Below, in pieces: positions 22,577 through 34,856 of a stretch of 64,000 nt of DNA. Location of the stretch: NCBI GenBank assembly GCA_963662155.1, contig OY759266.1, forward strand, positions 55,361,510 to 55,425,509, given 5' to 3'. The stretch comes from Lamellibrachia columna. Lineage: Eukaryota > Annelida > Polychaeta > Sabellida > Siboglinidae. The notes below the pieces were generated by a model. The model did no database searches, was not told where the DNA came from, and worked only from the letters and a program-made list of their open reading frames with translations. Each line of letters begins with the position of its first letter. Position 1 is the first letter of the stretch. Made by a program: the position numbers and the translations under genes.

Positions 22577-23632
22577 ATTCTAGTGCCTGTTGTGTATTCT
22601 GGTCAAACTATAACACTGCCACTCATCGTAGTAAGTGGCAATAAACCAGCTTTGCTAGGAAGATTTTCGCTGTGCAAAACAATGCTGCACTCGACAGGTT
22701 GTTAACGGAGTATGCGAGGATTTTCTCAGATGAGCCTGGAGAAATTCATGGTTTTGAGGCAGATGTGCACATATCGTATGATGTCCAGCCTATCTTTAAG
22801 AAGGCGTATCAGTTTCCGTTCGTGATTCGGGACAGATTCAAGGCACAGTTAGAGGCAGGAATTGATAAGGGTTTGTTTACACCCGCGAAGTCAAGTGAAT
22901 GGGCTGGTCCACAGGTTACTGTTGTGAAACAGTCAGGTGATTTCAGGTTGTGTGGTGATTATAAAGTCACCGTAAATCAGGCTTTGGACGGGGATCAGTA
23001 TCCTCTCCTGTCCGCACAAGGCTTGTTTGCAAAATTGAGCGGTGCAAAATATTTCTCAAAGATTGATTTGACAGATGCCTTCCAACAACTCAAGTTGAGT
23101 GAAAGATCCATAGCTTTACTCACTGTCAACACCAGCATGCATCTGAGCGATTGCCATTTGGCATTGAAACAGCTCCGCAGATTTTCCAGAGAGTTATGGA
23201 TGAAATGCTGAAGGGGATTGATGGTGTAATGTGTTACATCGATGACATCATGATTTGTTCCAAGACGGAAGCTGAGCATTATGAGATTCTCAGACAGGTC
23301 TTTCAGAGACTGCAGGAGCACAACAAACAAACAAACAACATCAACAAACGTTGTTTTTTGCAGAGTAGCATTGACTACCTTGGGCATACTATTGAACGTG
23401 AAGGGGTTCATCCTACACAGAGCAAAGTAGAGGCACTGATACATGCACCTGTACCAACTAATGTGGCAGAGTTGCAATCATTCTTGGGGTTTGTGAACTA
23501 TTATGGGAGATTTTTCAGAAATCTGTCTACCCTTCTGAGCCCACTGAATGCATTGGACGAAAGAGTATGAATCTGCTTATAAAGCATGCAAGAATGGCAT
23601 TTCAGAGGACAGTTGTTTGACGCAAGATCAAG
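22577..23632 (+). pseudogene. Ty3/gypsy polyprotein fragment: end of protease region and RT
   Basis: The fragment begins in the region between protease and RT, then the RT (22672-23211) with SSEWAGPQVTVVKQSGDFRL, CGDYKVTVNQAL and FSKIDLTDAFQQLKL. A frameshift near 23145 moves the rest into another frame (23151-23570): MPFGIETAPQIFQRVMDEML, catalytic CYIDDIMI, DYLGHTIEREGVHPTQSK and FLGFVNYYGRFFRN. A second shift near 23570 follows, and similarity ends at about 23630 (CKNGISEDS) against a (GGGA)n tail. K02A2.6-like gypsy. It may be the 5' part of the same element that continues at 36061. Confidence 0.93.
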
Positions 23633-23660
23633 GGAGGGAGGGAGGGAGGGAGGGAGGGAA
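23632..23660 (-). repeat. (TCCC)n tail of the minus-strand LINE
   Basis: Six GGGA units on the plus strand correspond to a CCCT-repeat 3' tail of the adjacent LINE and mark where it joined the gypsy sequence. Confidence 0.7.
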
Positions 23661-24406
23661 TAATTTTATTTTTGACTAATATCAAACAAAACAAAATCCA
23701 TACACATATAGAATGATATCAGAATATAGTCAGTGGAGACTCTCACTAAGACATAGCACATGTCGCTAGCGTGAGAGCCACCTTACGTTTAATGTAGAAC
23801 AAACAAAAATTTAGCTAATTAGCTCGCCTGCCAAAACAGAATGTAAGAAAAAAAGATAATATAATGATAATACAGCTGTGGCGCTGCAGCTATGCAACAA
23901 TTGTCAAGTGAAAAAATACGCCTATACATACATGTATACTAAAAAAAAAATCATACAATCATGAAAAACATAATGCTAGGTATTTTGGATGTAGTTTCAT
24001 GATTTTTTATGCATTTTGGAGGGTCAGGCTTTTGGAAAAGTTTAATCTTGGTTTTGTAATTTGCATACATAACAATTTGAAATATGGCAATATGTTTCGT
24101 ATTTGTTTAAATAGTTTTGTTTTGCATAAATGAAGAACCCATGCAGACTATGTGTGCGAAATTTATCTTTAATTATATTTGGAGTGTCGTTTAGGATATA
24201 CACTAAATATATTTGAATGCATCTCTTTGTATATTCATAATTAGTTCTTGAAATTACAAAATTGTTTCTGTGCCTTGTATGGTGGCTATGAATATTGGAA
24301 TGATAAAGGACATGGCCTAAAAATACTCTGGCAAGTTGTTATTTACATACTTATAGAAAAATTTCAAATGCTGTATTTTGTAAATGTCTTCTATTTTTTA
24401 ACAAAT

Positions 24407-25740
24407 TTAGTTCTTTAAAAATAGGTTCAGTATGGGCGTTGTACTTGCTCTTATAGCTTTTTTAATTTTGTAAATCCGATCAAACTGGTAACCCCAAGTT
24501 AATATAACATAATTTATGTGTGACAAAATAAGAGAATTGTATATAGCTAACATTATATTTTGTGGTAGTATGTTTTTCAACTTATTCATAATACCGATAG
24601 ATTTTGATAATTTATTTGCTAATTTATTTATGTGGCTCTTCCAATTTAAGTATTTATCAATTGTGATGCCAAGAAAGTTGAACTCTTCTACGCATTCCAA
24701 TTCTTATCCATCAATATGCAAAGTTGGCAGTTATATCTTTTTCTGCAGTGTACAGAAGACCATGAACTTAGATTTATTTACATTTAACTTATTTACCTTT
24801 AACCATGTGCTTATCTTGGACAATTCATTATTTCATTCAGATTTTGTTGTTTGTATGAATCTTGAAGACTATTTAATGTACTATACAGTGTTGTGTCATC
24901 TGCATATATTATTGAGTTGAAAACAGTACTCGCAAATAAGATGTCATTTATATAAATAATAAATAAGAGGGGCCCTAGGATTGACCCCTGTGGAACTCCG
25001 GTAGTGACATAACCTATATCAGATTTGATGTTGTCATATTCCACATACTGTGTATGTTTAGGTAAATAACTTTTTAATAATTGCAAAGCTGTTGCATTTA
25101 GACTGTAGTATTTTAATTTATATAACAGGATTTCATGATCAAGTGTATCGAAAGCTTCGGATAAGTCAAGGTAAATGTTTATTGGGGATTCTCCTTTATC
25201 CATGCTCTGCAGTGTCCTGTCAATTAGTTCAAGAGCAGCAAGTTCAGTGGATTGCTGTTTCCTGAAGCTGTATTGGCTGCTATAATATAGCTGATTAGAA
25301 TGAAAGTGGTCATGAAGTTGATTAAAGATAACGCGTTCAAAATTTTTTAGATGCCAGGTAAGATTGATATGGGTCTGTAATTGTTGAGAATGGTATTGTC
25401 GTCTTTGTTATGAAGTGGTATAACTTTTGCAAGTTTCAATTTGTCTGGAAATATGCCAGTCGCTAACATTTGATTAATTATTAAAGTAATTGGTTTGTAT
25501 ATTTCCGCCTTTATTGTTTTCAAAAGCTTAACTGAAATATCATCAATACTGCAACTTAGTTTAGGCTGTTGCATATCAATTGTTTTAAAGACAGTTTCTT
25601 CGTCAACTGGTTTAAATTGAAAGGCATGCATACTTGGATGTTTTAGATAGTTGTTGCAGGTGGTGTTTACATTTTTTATTTTATTTGCTAATTTCAAACC
25701 AATGCTAGTGAAGAAGTCGTTAAATTTGTTTGCAATAACA
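24407..25740 (-). pseudogene. RT of the jockey-like LINE
   Basis: From high to low coordinates: FNDFF-type linker and KIKNVNTTCNNYLKHP (25697), motif-1 region with QQPKLSCSIDDISVKLLKTI (to 25347), then SEAFDTLDHEILLYKLKYYS, TTGVPQGSILGPLLFIIYIN and the catalytic YADDTTLYSTL (25203-24811), then VEEFNFLGITIDKYLNWKSH (24700) and the C-terminal region. Frame changes occur near 25350, 25205 and 24810. The RT motifs are all present but spread over three frames. Confidence 0.92.
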
Positions 25741-25742
25741 TG

Positions 25743-26025
25743 TTTGTCAGTTACTGTAAGTCCATCAATATTAAAAGATTCAGGTGATTGTTTTTGCTGA
25801 CTGGTTTTTTCAATAATCTATTTGATTGTTGACCATGTTTTCTTTATGTTATTTCTATGTTTTTCAAAACTGGCATGATAAAAATTTTATTAATCCAGTT
25901 TTTAAAAATATAGAAATAACATAAAGAAAACATGATCAACAATCAAAGAGATTATTGACAAAACCAGTCAGCGAAAACATGTACCCGAATCTTTTAATAT
26001 TGATGAACTTATGGTAACTGACAAA
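25743..26025. repeat. 131-bp fold-back inverted duplication inside the LINE
   Basis: 25743-25873 and 25895-26025 are reverse complements along their whole length with scattered mismatches, separated by 21 bases. The left arm is normal LINE sequence. The right arm is an inverted copy inserted between the linker and the RT. The arms have diverged from each other by roughly a tenth, so the event is not recent. Confidence 0.92.
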
Positions 26026-26029
26026 TAAT

Positions 26030-27297
26030 ATAATGTTTTCTTCGCAAGGTTAATGCTTTTCTTAAGTATATTGTTGTAGTTGCGTAGGTTGGTTTTAAGA
26101 CTGTCGTACAGTATTGATTCAATTGGCATTTGTTTAAGTCGTTTGTACATTTGATCTCTAATAGAGATCGAGCTCACTATAGTGCTAGTAATCCAGTTTG
26201 ATTTTTTATGTCTATGTCTATGTATATTTTTTTATTTTTGTAGGTAAATATGCATTTTTACACCGTTGGATAACATTATCTAGAGTGTTATAATTGTCAT
26301 TTGGATCGGATATTCGATCACTGATTAATTTCTGAATTATGTTGGATGAAACGATAGCCCTTTTGAAATTGATAATAGAGTTTAAATCATATGAATTTGA
26401 TTTGATAAATTTAGGCACATATTTATGAATATGTATGAGGTCAAGGATGATGAAGTATGGCTGATGATCAGAAATACAGTTTGTTAAGATACCCGTTGAG
26501 TAGTTGTCTGGATTTCCTGAAAGGTTGCATAGCAAATTATCCAGAAGAGTACAATTTCGCACAGAAAATATAGTTGGCAGTGTGATTACTGGATAGAAAC
26601 CTTGTGCAAGGACATTATCTAAATATTCACAGAATAATGGTTTTTCGTTAATTTTTAGTAAGTTTATATTATAGTCACCAGCAATAACTACATCACATTT
26701 GGACTTTTGAAATGATTTCAAAATAATAGTGAATTCATCTATAAAAGTGCAGTAATTTTCATTTATATGTCTGGGTGGTCGGTAAACATTTCCAAGTACT
26801 ACTTTTTTTGGTGATTTGTTTCCAGATACTTCAATAAATTGACTTTCCCATATTTCAGAGTATTTATGCAGAGATAATAATGCATAGTTATATTTGTCAC
26901 TTAGGTATATAGCAAGACCTCCGTGCGTTGTGCAGATTTTGCATTGTGAAATCAAATTATAACCATCTAATCAAGGATGTATCAGAATTATCGGACAACC
27001 ATGTTTCCTGGAGACATATAGCACCAAAGAAACACTGATTATATTTTAACTTTTCCACAAGTATTTTGATTTCGTCAATTTTTGCATTGAGATTTTGACA
27101 ATTAAGGCTTAAAATTGTGAAAGTGTTGCGTTTCGTTTTGAGTTGATCAATTAATTCGTCATCATCAATATATGAAGTGTTTGAATGTCATGGGTTCTCC
27201 GTCCAAGGAATCACTGTTGTCATTGTTTAACACATGATTGAGAGAATTTGCTCGTAAACCGCCAAAATTGCTCAGGAAATGATCATCGTTCGACATT
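26030..27297 (-). pseudogene. apurinic endonuclease domain and linker of the jockey-like LINE (ORF2 start)
   Basis: The likely ORF2 start is ATG at 27297 (MSNDDHF). Frame changes near 27185 and 26960 interrupt the first endonuclease motifs (SLNCQNLNAKIDEI, QETWLSDN in other frames). The open stretch 26955-26218 has THGGLAIYLSDKYNYALL, VVLGNVYRPPRHINENY, the catalytic VIAGDYNINLL and the C-terminal SDHQPYF motif. A linker (26177-26030) leads to the fold-back. The domain nicks target DNA for target-primed reverse transcription. Confidence 0.9.
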
Positions 27298-27299
27298 TT

Positions 27300-28265
27300 T
27301 CGGCATATTATTTTTAAACATGTAATGCTGTGACACTAACCTATAGTATGTTGTATTTGTAACTTTGCCTTTCATACATAATATGTTTTTTTACTTTCAT
27401 TTGAAAGAACACAAATAAATAATTGAATAGTTATATGACGTATGTCGAATATACGCAGTGTCACATATAAATTGAACATATTTTTCACAGTATGGATTAC
27501 AATACAGTAATTTTCAAAAAAAATATGTATATAAAACAAAAATTCATCTTGTGTAATATCTTACACACACTGAAAGAATAGTCAAGGTGGCATAAGCCAG
27601 GTGCAACATGGAAAACAAAGAAGATGGAGTTTGTCGGCTCCGTGCATGTTTCAGAACAGTAGCAAAGGTAAGATTGGCTAAGTGATGTGAATATGTAGGA
27701 AATGATAAGTATCACAAATGGTTGAGGGAAGTTGAAGTTATGTGGAGGTGTAGTGGTAGGAAGACAGAAAATGGAGTGTGCTGGCACCGTGCAAACATCA
27801 CAGAAATACCGTACGTGAATATCATTTAGTGCAACTAACAGGAGGAAAATCACAAGCCTCGCGAAGGCCATGAAACGTTTGCATAGATGCAGTGACTGCT
27901 AGTAATGACAGTAAAAAAATATATAGTGGACATAATTTATTGAAACGTTGTTTAAATAAATATATATATATATATTAAGGGAGATATAGAAACCACTGTA
28001 AACATTTGAAACTGTAATACAGTAATATTGTACTACATTTAACCCAAATTAAGATTCTTGTTTGGATCATATATACATATGAAACAGCGACCGAAGGATG
28101 GTCGTAACAATTTGATAATCTGTAAAGAGAACATAAAATTCTAGATGAATCTTTACACATCTTGCAATTTTTTTTTAATAGAGCATATAGGTAACAAAAA
28201 TGATAAACACAAAAGACACACTGTTCATTTTGACAGGCCGACTAGATCGGCGCACCCGTTTTGAA
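27300..28265 (-). other. ORF1-ORF2 spacer of the jockey-like LINE
   Basis: About 970 bp lie between the two reading frames with no coding motif. The hydrophobic open stretch at 27497-27871 is low-complexity and has a weak internal duplication; I do not call it a gene. The related element at 40476 has a spacer of similar length (about 880 bp). Confidence 0.6.
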
Positions 28266-28269
28266 GTGT

Positions 28270-29010
28270 CTATTTAATCTCTTGGTCTTGGATATCCGCG
28301 CCTGACCTGATTTGGCGTATTTTGTTTTGATTGTCTTTCACCATAACATTTCCGATTGCGGTCCAACAGTCATTTGTTTCCCTGTCCTTTTCAGTCCACT
28401 GCACTCCCGGGCTAGGGTGGCACGGCGCAGTTAAATCTTCATTTATGTAGATTATTGCGTCACGATGCTGTTCATTGTGTTCTTTGAGCCGGAACCGCGC
28501 TTTTAGAACCGCGTCACGTGTGTTCTCGCTCTTAAATCTGACAATAATAAGGCGGGAGCGAACTCGATCTTGCTGATCTAATTTGGGCCCAACACGGTGA
28601 CTGCGTTCCAGCTGACTGGACTCTAGTGGTGGTTTGAAGGACATCTTTGAATTGATCACATCAATTACGATGACTGTTGTGTCTTCGTTATCATGTTCAG
28701 GAGCACCGTGAATACGCATGTTTGGTCTTCGGGAATACTATTCTTGATGATACATTTTTTCTTCTATTTTTTGTATTTTGGTTTCTAGTACAGCGATGCG
28801 TTCCTCTTTTTTCTTTAGCAGGCTTGTCAGGTTGATTATCTGGTTGTTTAAACCGTCAATTTTGTCTGCTATTTCCTGGGGGTAAAGTGCGCGTCTCAGT
28901 TTTGTAAGCACATGTTCTTCCGTGAGTAATTCAATGAGTTTTAAGGCCATTATGTCCATATCGCTTTGGTCGTCAATTGACGACGCAGTTCTACTTTTGG
29001 GTTTTCCCAT
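28270..29010 (-). pseudogene. ORF1 of the jockey-like LINE (coiled coil plus RRM-like), one nonsense codon
   Basis: The start is MGKPKSRTASSIDDQSD at 29010. A coiled-coil stretch (IADKIDGLNNQIINLTSLLK and KKEERIAVLETKIQKIEEK) ends at a TAG near 28739. The next frame-continuous segment (28719-28270) starts SRRPNMRIHGAPEH and has LERSHRVGPKLD and RLIIVRFKSENTRDAVLKAR, the RRM-like and C-terminal RNA-binding arrangement of L1-type ORF1 proteins. Comparison with the copy at 40476, which has QYSRRSN, shows that the TAG replaces a glutamine codon. ORF1 proteins coat LINE RNA. Confidence 0.85.
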
Positions 29011-29046
29011 TTTTAGGTAATGTATACGTTTAATGTTTCCAGTCAC

Positions 29047-29705
29047 GACGTCTCTGCAAAACGGCTAGTAGCACATTTCTAATGTTCGACTGACGGTCTG
29101 TTTAACTTATACACTGATACACTGTTCCCAGCGACTTGTAGATGTCAGTATACTGCGATTGTCTAACGTGTTGATAGTGTGTTTGGTAGCGTGGTGCTTA
29201 CCTCGCGTTGACATCTGACGTAACAGGCTTTGCAGCCATGTCAGGCGGGTGTGCCGCGATCACTCGTATCTGGAAAGCAGATACGGCTAGCTTGTGACGC
29301 TTCTTCTTACAGCATAGGGGCTGTCATATCACATGTCATGGATGATAGCAGTGAACGTCTTATTTAACAAGATTTCAAACGGCGACAACATGGCAATGCA
29401 AATACGAGAAGTGGATTTGAAATTAATTTACGCGGTGGACGTGATCGTCATTCGCTTACGGGAATAACGCTACTGCGTTGCAAAAATACATCGACGAAAA
29501 CATCCTGTCACTACGGCGTAGAACAGGACAGAGTACTACTTCACAGTGGGACTGTGAGGACAATACATGGGCAACTGACTCTCTCCACACTATCTCTCTC
29601 ACTTGACAATTGAACGTAGATCTAGCGTGTATCATGTTATATTCATGACTGGGTATCAATCACGTTTTTGGTTGCGACACTAAGTGGCGTGGGGTAGTTA
29701 CTGTC
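29047..29705. other. no gene recognised
   Basis: Slightly higher GC than the flanks, with no recognised coding or transposon motif. The part next to 29047 may be LINE 5' UTR. Confidence 0.45.
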
Positions 29706-29824
<119 letters not shown>

Positions 29825-29907
29825 ACAAGATTTGCCATCCAAGCCAAAGGCCCAGATGGCAAGTGGAAAGGAAGCCATTGGCTTATCGAGAGTCCAACAA
29901 TGTTCAC

Positions 29908-31225
29908 CTACTTATAACCCGCCCTCCTGAGATATGTGTCAACCTTGTTTTTAAACATATTCACGCTGCTAGCAGTTACACAATCTGTAGACAATTTGTT
30001 CCATTCATTTATTGTCCTCTGTGAGAACGAGTGCTTCCTGATGTCCAATCTACATTGATCCTTTACTAATTTTACCTCATGTCCTCTAGTTCTGCTATCC
30101 TTCTTGAGTGAGAAAAACATATTTCTATCAATATTTTCATACCCATTAAATATCTTAAAAACTTCAATCTGATCTCCTCTTAACCTCCTTGTCTCTAGAG
30201 TAGTTAAACCACATTCCTTCAGGCGTTCTTCATAACTAAGGTCTCTCAATTCTGGAATCATTTTAGTTGCTCTCCTTTGTATGCGTTCAAGCGTATCTAT
30301 ATCTTTCTTACGATATGGTCTCCATGCTTGTATACAGTATTCTAAATGAGGTCTAACTATTGCTTTATAAAGAGGTATAATTAACTTTTTTCCCTTGTAT
30401 GTTTTGTTTCTTCTAATCAATCCAAGAATTTGATTACCTTTTGAAGCTGCAATACCACACTGCTCTGAAACTTTCATATCAGCGCTTATTGTAACTCCTA
30501 AGTCCTTTTCTTTTACAGTAGTACCCAGAACAATATCTCCCATTTTATAGTTTACACCCAAGTTTCCATGTCCTGTATGTAGGCATTTACATTTCCCAAA
30601 ATTGAACAACATCTGCCATTTCTCAGACCATTTCACTAATCTGTCTAGATCGTTTTGTAAATGTTGTTTATCACCATCAGTATTAACCTTTCTAAACAGT
30701 TTTGTGTCATCTGCAAATTTCAGTACGTTACTTGTTATACTGTCGTCCAAGTCATTGATATATATATTAAGAATAATATAGGTCCTAATACTGATCCTTG
30801 AGGTACCCCACTCAAAACCGATTTCCAATTTGAAACTTCTCCATCTACTACAACTCGTTGTCTTCTGTCAGTCAGCCATTGTTCTATCCAGTCAGTTATG
30901 CTATCCCCGATACCATGGGTTTTTATTTAAGTAGTAATCTTTGATGTGGCACTTTGTCAAAAGCTTTCTGAAAATCTAAGTAGATAATATCTACTGGAGA
31001 TCCCACGTCTATCCAATTAGTGATTTCTTCCAAAAAACATAACATATTTGTTAAGCATGACCTCGCTTTAAGGAATCCATGTTGAGATGAATTTAATAAT
31101 TTATGTTTAACGAGGAAGTCCACCATATGGTCTTTAATTAACCTTTCTAATAATTTACAAATCACTGACGTTAAACTCACTGGTCTGTAATTTTCTGACT
31201 TATTTCTCGACCCCTTTTTAAATAA
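29908..31225 (-). pseudogene. CR1-type LINE RT, C-terminal two thirds
   Basis: The open stretch 30828-29908 contains FADDTKLF, EKDLGVTISADMKVSEQC, RPHLEYCIQAWRPYRKKD and the C-terminal AGYK. A two-base change near 30770 (extra AT in a TATATAT run) and a base loss near 30925 break the frame before the upstream block 31180-30923 (HMVDFLVKHKLLNSSQHGFL and FQKAFDKVPHQRLLLK). The sequence is almost identical to 9103-10443. Confidence 0.92.
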
Positions 31226-31529
31226 AGGTAAAAGTAAAGGTATGTTCTTATATAGCGCGGTATCCGGTCCATAGGACTGCTCAAAGCGCTTTACACTTCA
31301 CCCCCTGGCAGACCTGTTCATTCCAAGGCCATCTCAACTTCTTTGGGAAGTATTCAGCCACGCGAAGGCTATTCGTTCACATGTACTCATTTATACAGCT
31401 GAGTGAACTGTGGCAACGTGGGGTGATCAAACTTGCCAAAGGTTCGAAGCGACCGCAGTGGGATTTGAAACCGGGTTCTCTCGATTGATAGTCCGGCCTT
31501 CTAACCGGTATGCTATCGCGCCCCACCCC
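31226..31529 (-). mobile_element. tRNA-derived SINE inserted in the LINE RT
   Basis: On the minus strand the head reads GGGGCGCGATAGCATACCGG, with an A-box-like TAGCATACCGG and a B-box-like GGTTTCAAATCCC about 45 bases later, as in tRNA-derived SINEs. The body has a GAGCAGTCCTATGGACCGG block next to CTCAAAGCGCTTTAC-type sequence, and the tail is (CTTTA)n-like. AAATAA flanks both sides (31220-31225 and 31530-31535). The paralogous LINE copy at about 10403-10425 is uninterrupted at the same point, giving an empty-site comparison. Confidence 0.88.
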
Positions 31530-31535
31530 AAATAA

Positions 31536-31990
31536 TGGTATGATGTTTGCTTCTTTCCATTCAAACAGAACAACTCCCTCTTTTAATGACAAGTTGAATA
31601 CTCTTGCAAGTGGTAAACTGATCTGTTCTACTGTTTCCATTAGTAATTTTGGAGGAATCCCATCCACTCCCGGTGATTTATTATCCTTCATTGCCTTTAT
31701 TTTCTTAGCTACCATTTCTGGAGTTACAACTAACGATCCTAAATAGTCAGATTTAGCTTCCTGAAATTTAGCATCAGCAACTGGTAATGAACTAATATCT
31801 TCTTTGGTAAACACTGAACTGAAGTAACCATTTAGGTCTTCCGCCATTAAAAACCCCTGTGATATTATATTTCCAGCACTGTCTTCTAGAGGTCCAACAT
31901 TGTCTTGTACGTTTTGTTTACTCCTGACATATGCATAAAAACTCTTGCTGTCATTTTCTTTTAGATTGTTTGATTTAAGTTGTAGCTGCA
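31536..31990 (-). pseudogene. CR1-type LINE RT N-terminal region and linker
   Basis: The minus strand from 31991 encodes the linker (NGYFSSVFTKEDISSLPVAD) and RT motif 1 (KDNKSPGVDGIPPKLLMETV) up to WKEANIIP, where the SINE begins. It is open from 31991 to 31541 except for the SINE fusion. It belongs to the 29821-34258 element. Confidence 0.9.
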
Positions 31991-32900
31991 TTAAGTGCCT
32001 CTTTGTAATTTGCAGTCTTCTTCCTTTCTGGTACGCCTATAAACCCTCCACATAGTTTGTTTTAACACTATTTTTCTAATAGCCTCTTTTGACAAGTGTT
32101 TCTTTCTACACCGTTTTCCTTGTTTTTTGAAGGGAACAAATTTATCGATGATACTCTCAATTTCATATTTTAAAATATTCCAACATTCAATTGCGGTCTT
32201 ACTCATCAGCATGTTATTCCAATCTAGCTTTGCTAAGTATTTTCTCATATCTTTGTAGTTACCTTTGTGGAAGTTTCTCTTGTACGTTTTCTTATTTTTA
32301 CTTTCTGATTTTACATTGATGTCAACATGTATTTGATTATGGTCACTGTTACCCAATGGTTCAAGTATTTTTACATTGTCCACTAATTCTTTTTGTGATG
32401 ACAAAACTATATCTAATACATTTTCTCCCCTGGTTGGTTCTAGCACGTGCTGAGTAAGAAAGCTATCCTGGATTAAAAATAGAAATTGTTGGTCCTCACT
32501 CCCTGTGCTCTCTAGAGAATTCCATTGTATGTGTCCATGGTTAAAATCTCCCATTATGATACATTCCCCTTTACTAACTTCCTTTATAGCGTTTTTATTA
32601 TTGTGTTGTCCTCTTCGTTTATGTTTGGACTTCGGTAAACTAATCCAATAGTTAATTTTGAATTTCCTGAAACAATTTTGCACCAAACAGCTTCATCGCA
32701 ATCTGCTTCCCTTTCTAGTTTTATTTCATAAGCCTGAATAGATTCTTTAACATATAAAATAACTTCCCCTCCCCTTCTTCCTATTCGATCTTTCCTAACC
32801 ATTACGTATCCTGTCAGTCCTAATTCAGCATCTGTTATATCTGTGTTGGCCCATGATTCAGTTATACCAATTATGTGAGGGTCAATATCTTCTACCATAA
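31991..32900 (-). pseudogene. CR1-type LINE apurinic endonuclease domain
   Basis: Two overlapping frames hold the domain: 32898-32584 (IDPHIIGITESWANTDITDA, then RRGGEVILYVKESIQAYEIK and VWCKIVSGNSKLTIGLVYRS) and 32686-31991 (CIIMGDFNHGHIQWNSLEST, NSDHNQIHVDINV). The catalytic GDFN and SDHN motifs are visible, and a frameshift separates the halves near 32590-32640. It would nick the target DNA in target-primed reverse transcription. Confidence 0.92.
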
Positions 32901-33053
32901 TGTTTAATTAATTTTTCTTATTTACTATGCTCCTTGCATTTAAACATACGCATCTATAACCTGTTTCATAGATGTTTTTCGGACGATTTGATATTAATTT
33001 GTCTGTGGCCTCTTGTTCTGCTTGAGACACATCTAGGTAACCCCCCTGCACTT

Positions 33054-34239
33054 CTAGTTTAAACAATGTTTACTACCAAAAATATTTGTCATTGTACTCA
33101 TGCCACTATCTACTGCTGCTGAAAGTTCGTCCGCGAATACTGCTGCCCCCTTTCCACTTAGATGAAGCCCATCCTTCCTGTACATATCAGCCCTCCCAAC
33201 AAAACTTCCCCATAAATCCACAAATCCAACTTCTTCTTCCCTACATAGTTTCTGGACTAGCATGTTAATTGCCATCTTCCGACAATTTCGATATTTGTCA
33301 CCCCTCCTGCCCATTACTGGTAAAATCCCTGACAGTATTACCTGCTCAACCCGCGTCTGTTTTAGTGTTCTGACCAACTGCCTATATTTCCTAACTATGG
33401 CAGTTGTACCCTCCCTCTCTACGTTATTTGTACCTACGTGTACTAAAACAGATCCACCCTTACCCGAACCTACGATGTTTTCTACCCTCTCAGTTATCGC
33501 CTTTATTTTGGCTCCAGGCAAGCAGACCACCACATCATCTCCCTTGTTTAAGACTCTGTCGGTCTTCCTAACTATCGAATCCCCCACAAACACCATCGCT
33601 CTCTTCCTCACCCCTCTATCACTGCTGCAGAATAGCTCTTCCGTTCGATCCCCTCCATCACATTCTGTCCTGACCCCTTCCCTCCTGTCTCCTTCGTTCC
33701 TGTCTCCCCCACTTCCCTCTCCTTCGCTCTTGTCTCCCCCACTCCCCTCTCCTTCACTCCGGTTTTTTTACCGCCCGTCTCCCCCACTCCCTTTTCCTTC
33801 CCTCCTGTCTCCCCCACTCCCCTCTCCTTCACTCCGGTTGTCTCCCCCCCGTTCCTTTCCTTCCCGTCTCCTTATGTCCTGTCTCCCTACGACCTGTCAC
33901 CTTCCCTCCTCTCAGCTTCCTCCCAGGCTGAGGTGAGCTCTCCCTAGCATATCTCGTGTCTTTCCCCACTTTATCATCTACTGTTCCTCCACCGGAACTA
34001 CTGGCACAACCCCCCTGTTCCCTTCCCACCATTGCCACAACGAGCAGCCTCAGCTCTTCCAACTCCACCTCTAGTTCCTTCATCTTCGTACATCCCCTAC
34101 ACTCAAAACTAAAACTATCTGCCTGGACCTCAGCCCAGGACTTCTCGCACCCAGACTTGACGAAGTCCACCCAGTTACTGCAACTGCCACAAATTAAGTG
34201 CCTTGTGGTCTTTAACTGCCGTTTGCACGGCGCCATCAT
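33054..34239 (-). pseudogene. CR1-type LINE ORF1: PHD-like zinc finger, coiled coil, repeat linker, SGNH esterase
   Basis: From 34239 on the minus strand: a Cys-rich finger (HLICGSCSNWVDFVKSGC, then FECRGC) and a leucine-rich coiled segment (MKELEVELEELRLLVVAMVG). A linker of repeated GVGETGGKEK-type units (33608-33835) follows, then an SGNH/GDSL hydrolase domain (33611-33054) with the block GDSIVR, the GTNN motif (LVHVGTNNVE) and the catalytic DGLHLS. Two frameshifts near 33830 and 33610 split it. PHD plus esterase is the known ORF1 design of CR1/L2-type LINEs. The esterase may act on membranes or acylated partners; its role is not settled. Confidence 0.9.
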
Positions 34240-34258
34240 ACAATTTAGTTTTAATTAG

Positions 34259-34633
<375 letters not shown>

Positions 34634-34856
34634 CCAATGTAAACGATAGTTCGATGCACCAGTTGAATTCACGACCTGTAAACAAACTCCTTTTTATCAC
34701 TCGTTGAGTTTGAATCCGGGAAAAAATACTACATCTGTTAACAAAAACGGTTTCTTAATTTATGTCTACAAGAAGTTTGTGAACAATATATGTATAATAG
34801 TACTACTTATTCTAACCAATATTCCAATGTTACTGACTATTCACTATGCTATCTAA

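Larger units (their letters stand above)
23661..29010 (-). mobile_element. long jockey-like LINE, near full length but broken
   Basis: The minus-strand element has 5'-to-3' order ORF1 (29010-28270), a non-coding spacer (about 28260-27300), ORF2 with endonuclease (27297-26218), linker, fold-back duplication (26025-25743) and RT (25740-24407), then a 3' UTR of about 750 bp and a (TCCC)n tail. It is related to the plus-strand element at 40476-44745: both have the same two-ORF layout, similar ORF1 and the same RT signature. Numerous frameshifts show it is inactive. Confidence 0.9.

Noticed and set aside
27497..27871. Possible hydrophobic membrane protein of 124 residues on the minus strand
   Set aside because: It lies in the ORF1-ORF2 spacer of a LINE, has low complexity and no counterpart in the related element.
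31440..31529. A functional tRNA gene
   Set aside because: A- and B-box-like sequences are present, but the sequence does not close into a tRNA cloverleaf with an acceptor stem and continues into a SINE body.
33262..33936. Plus-strand Pro/Ser-rich protein
   Set aside because: It is the antisense of the LINE ORF1 linker and esterase.
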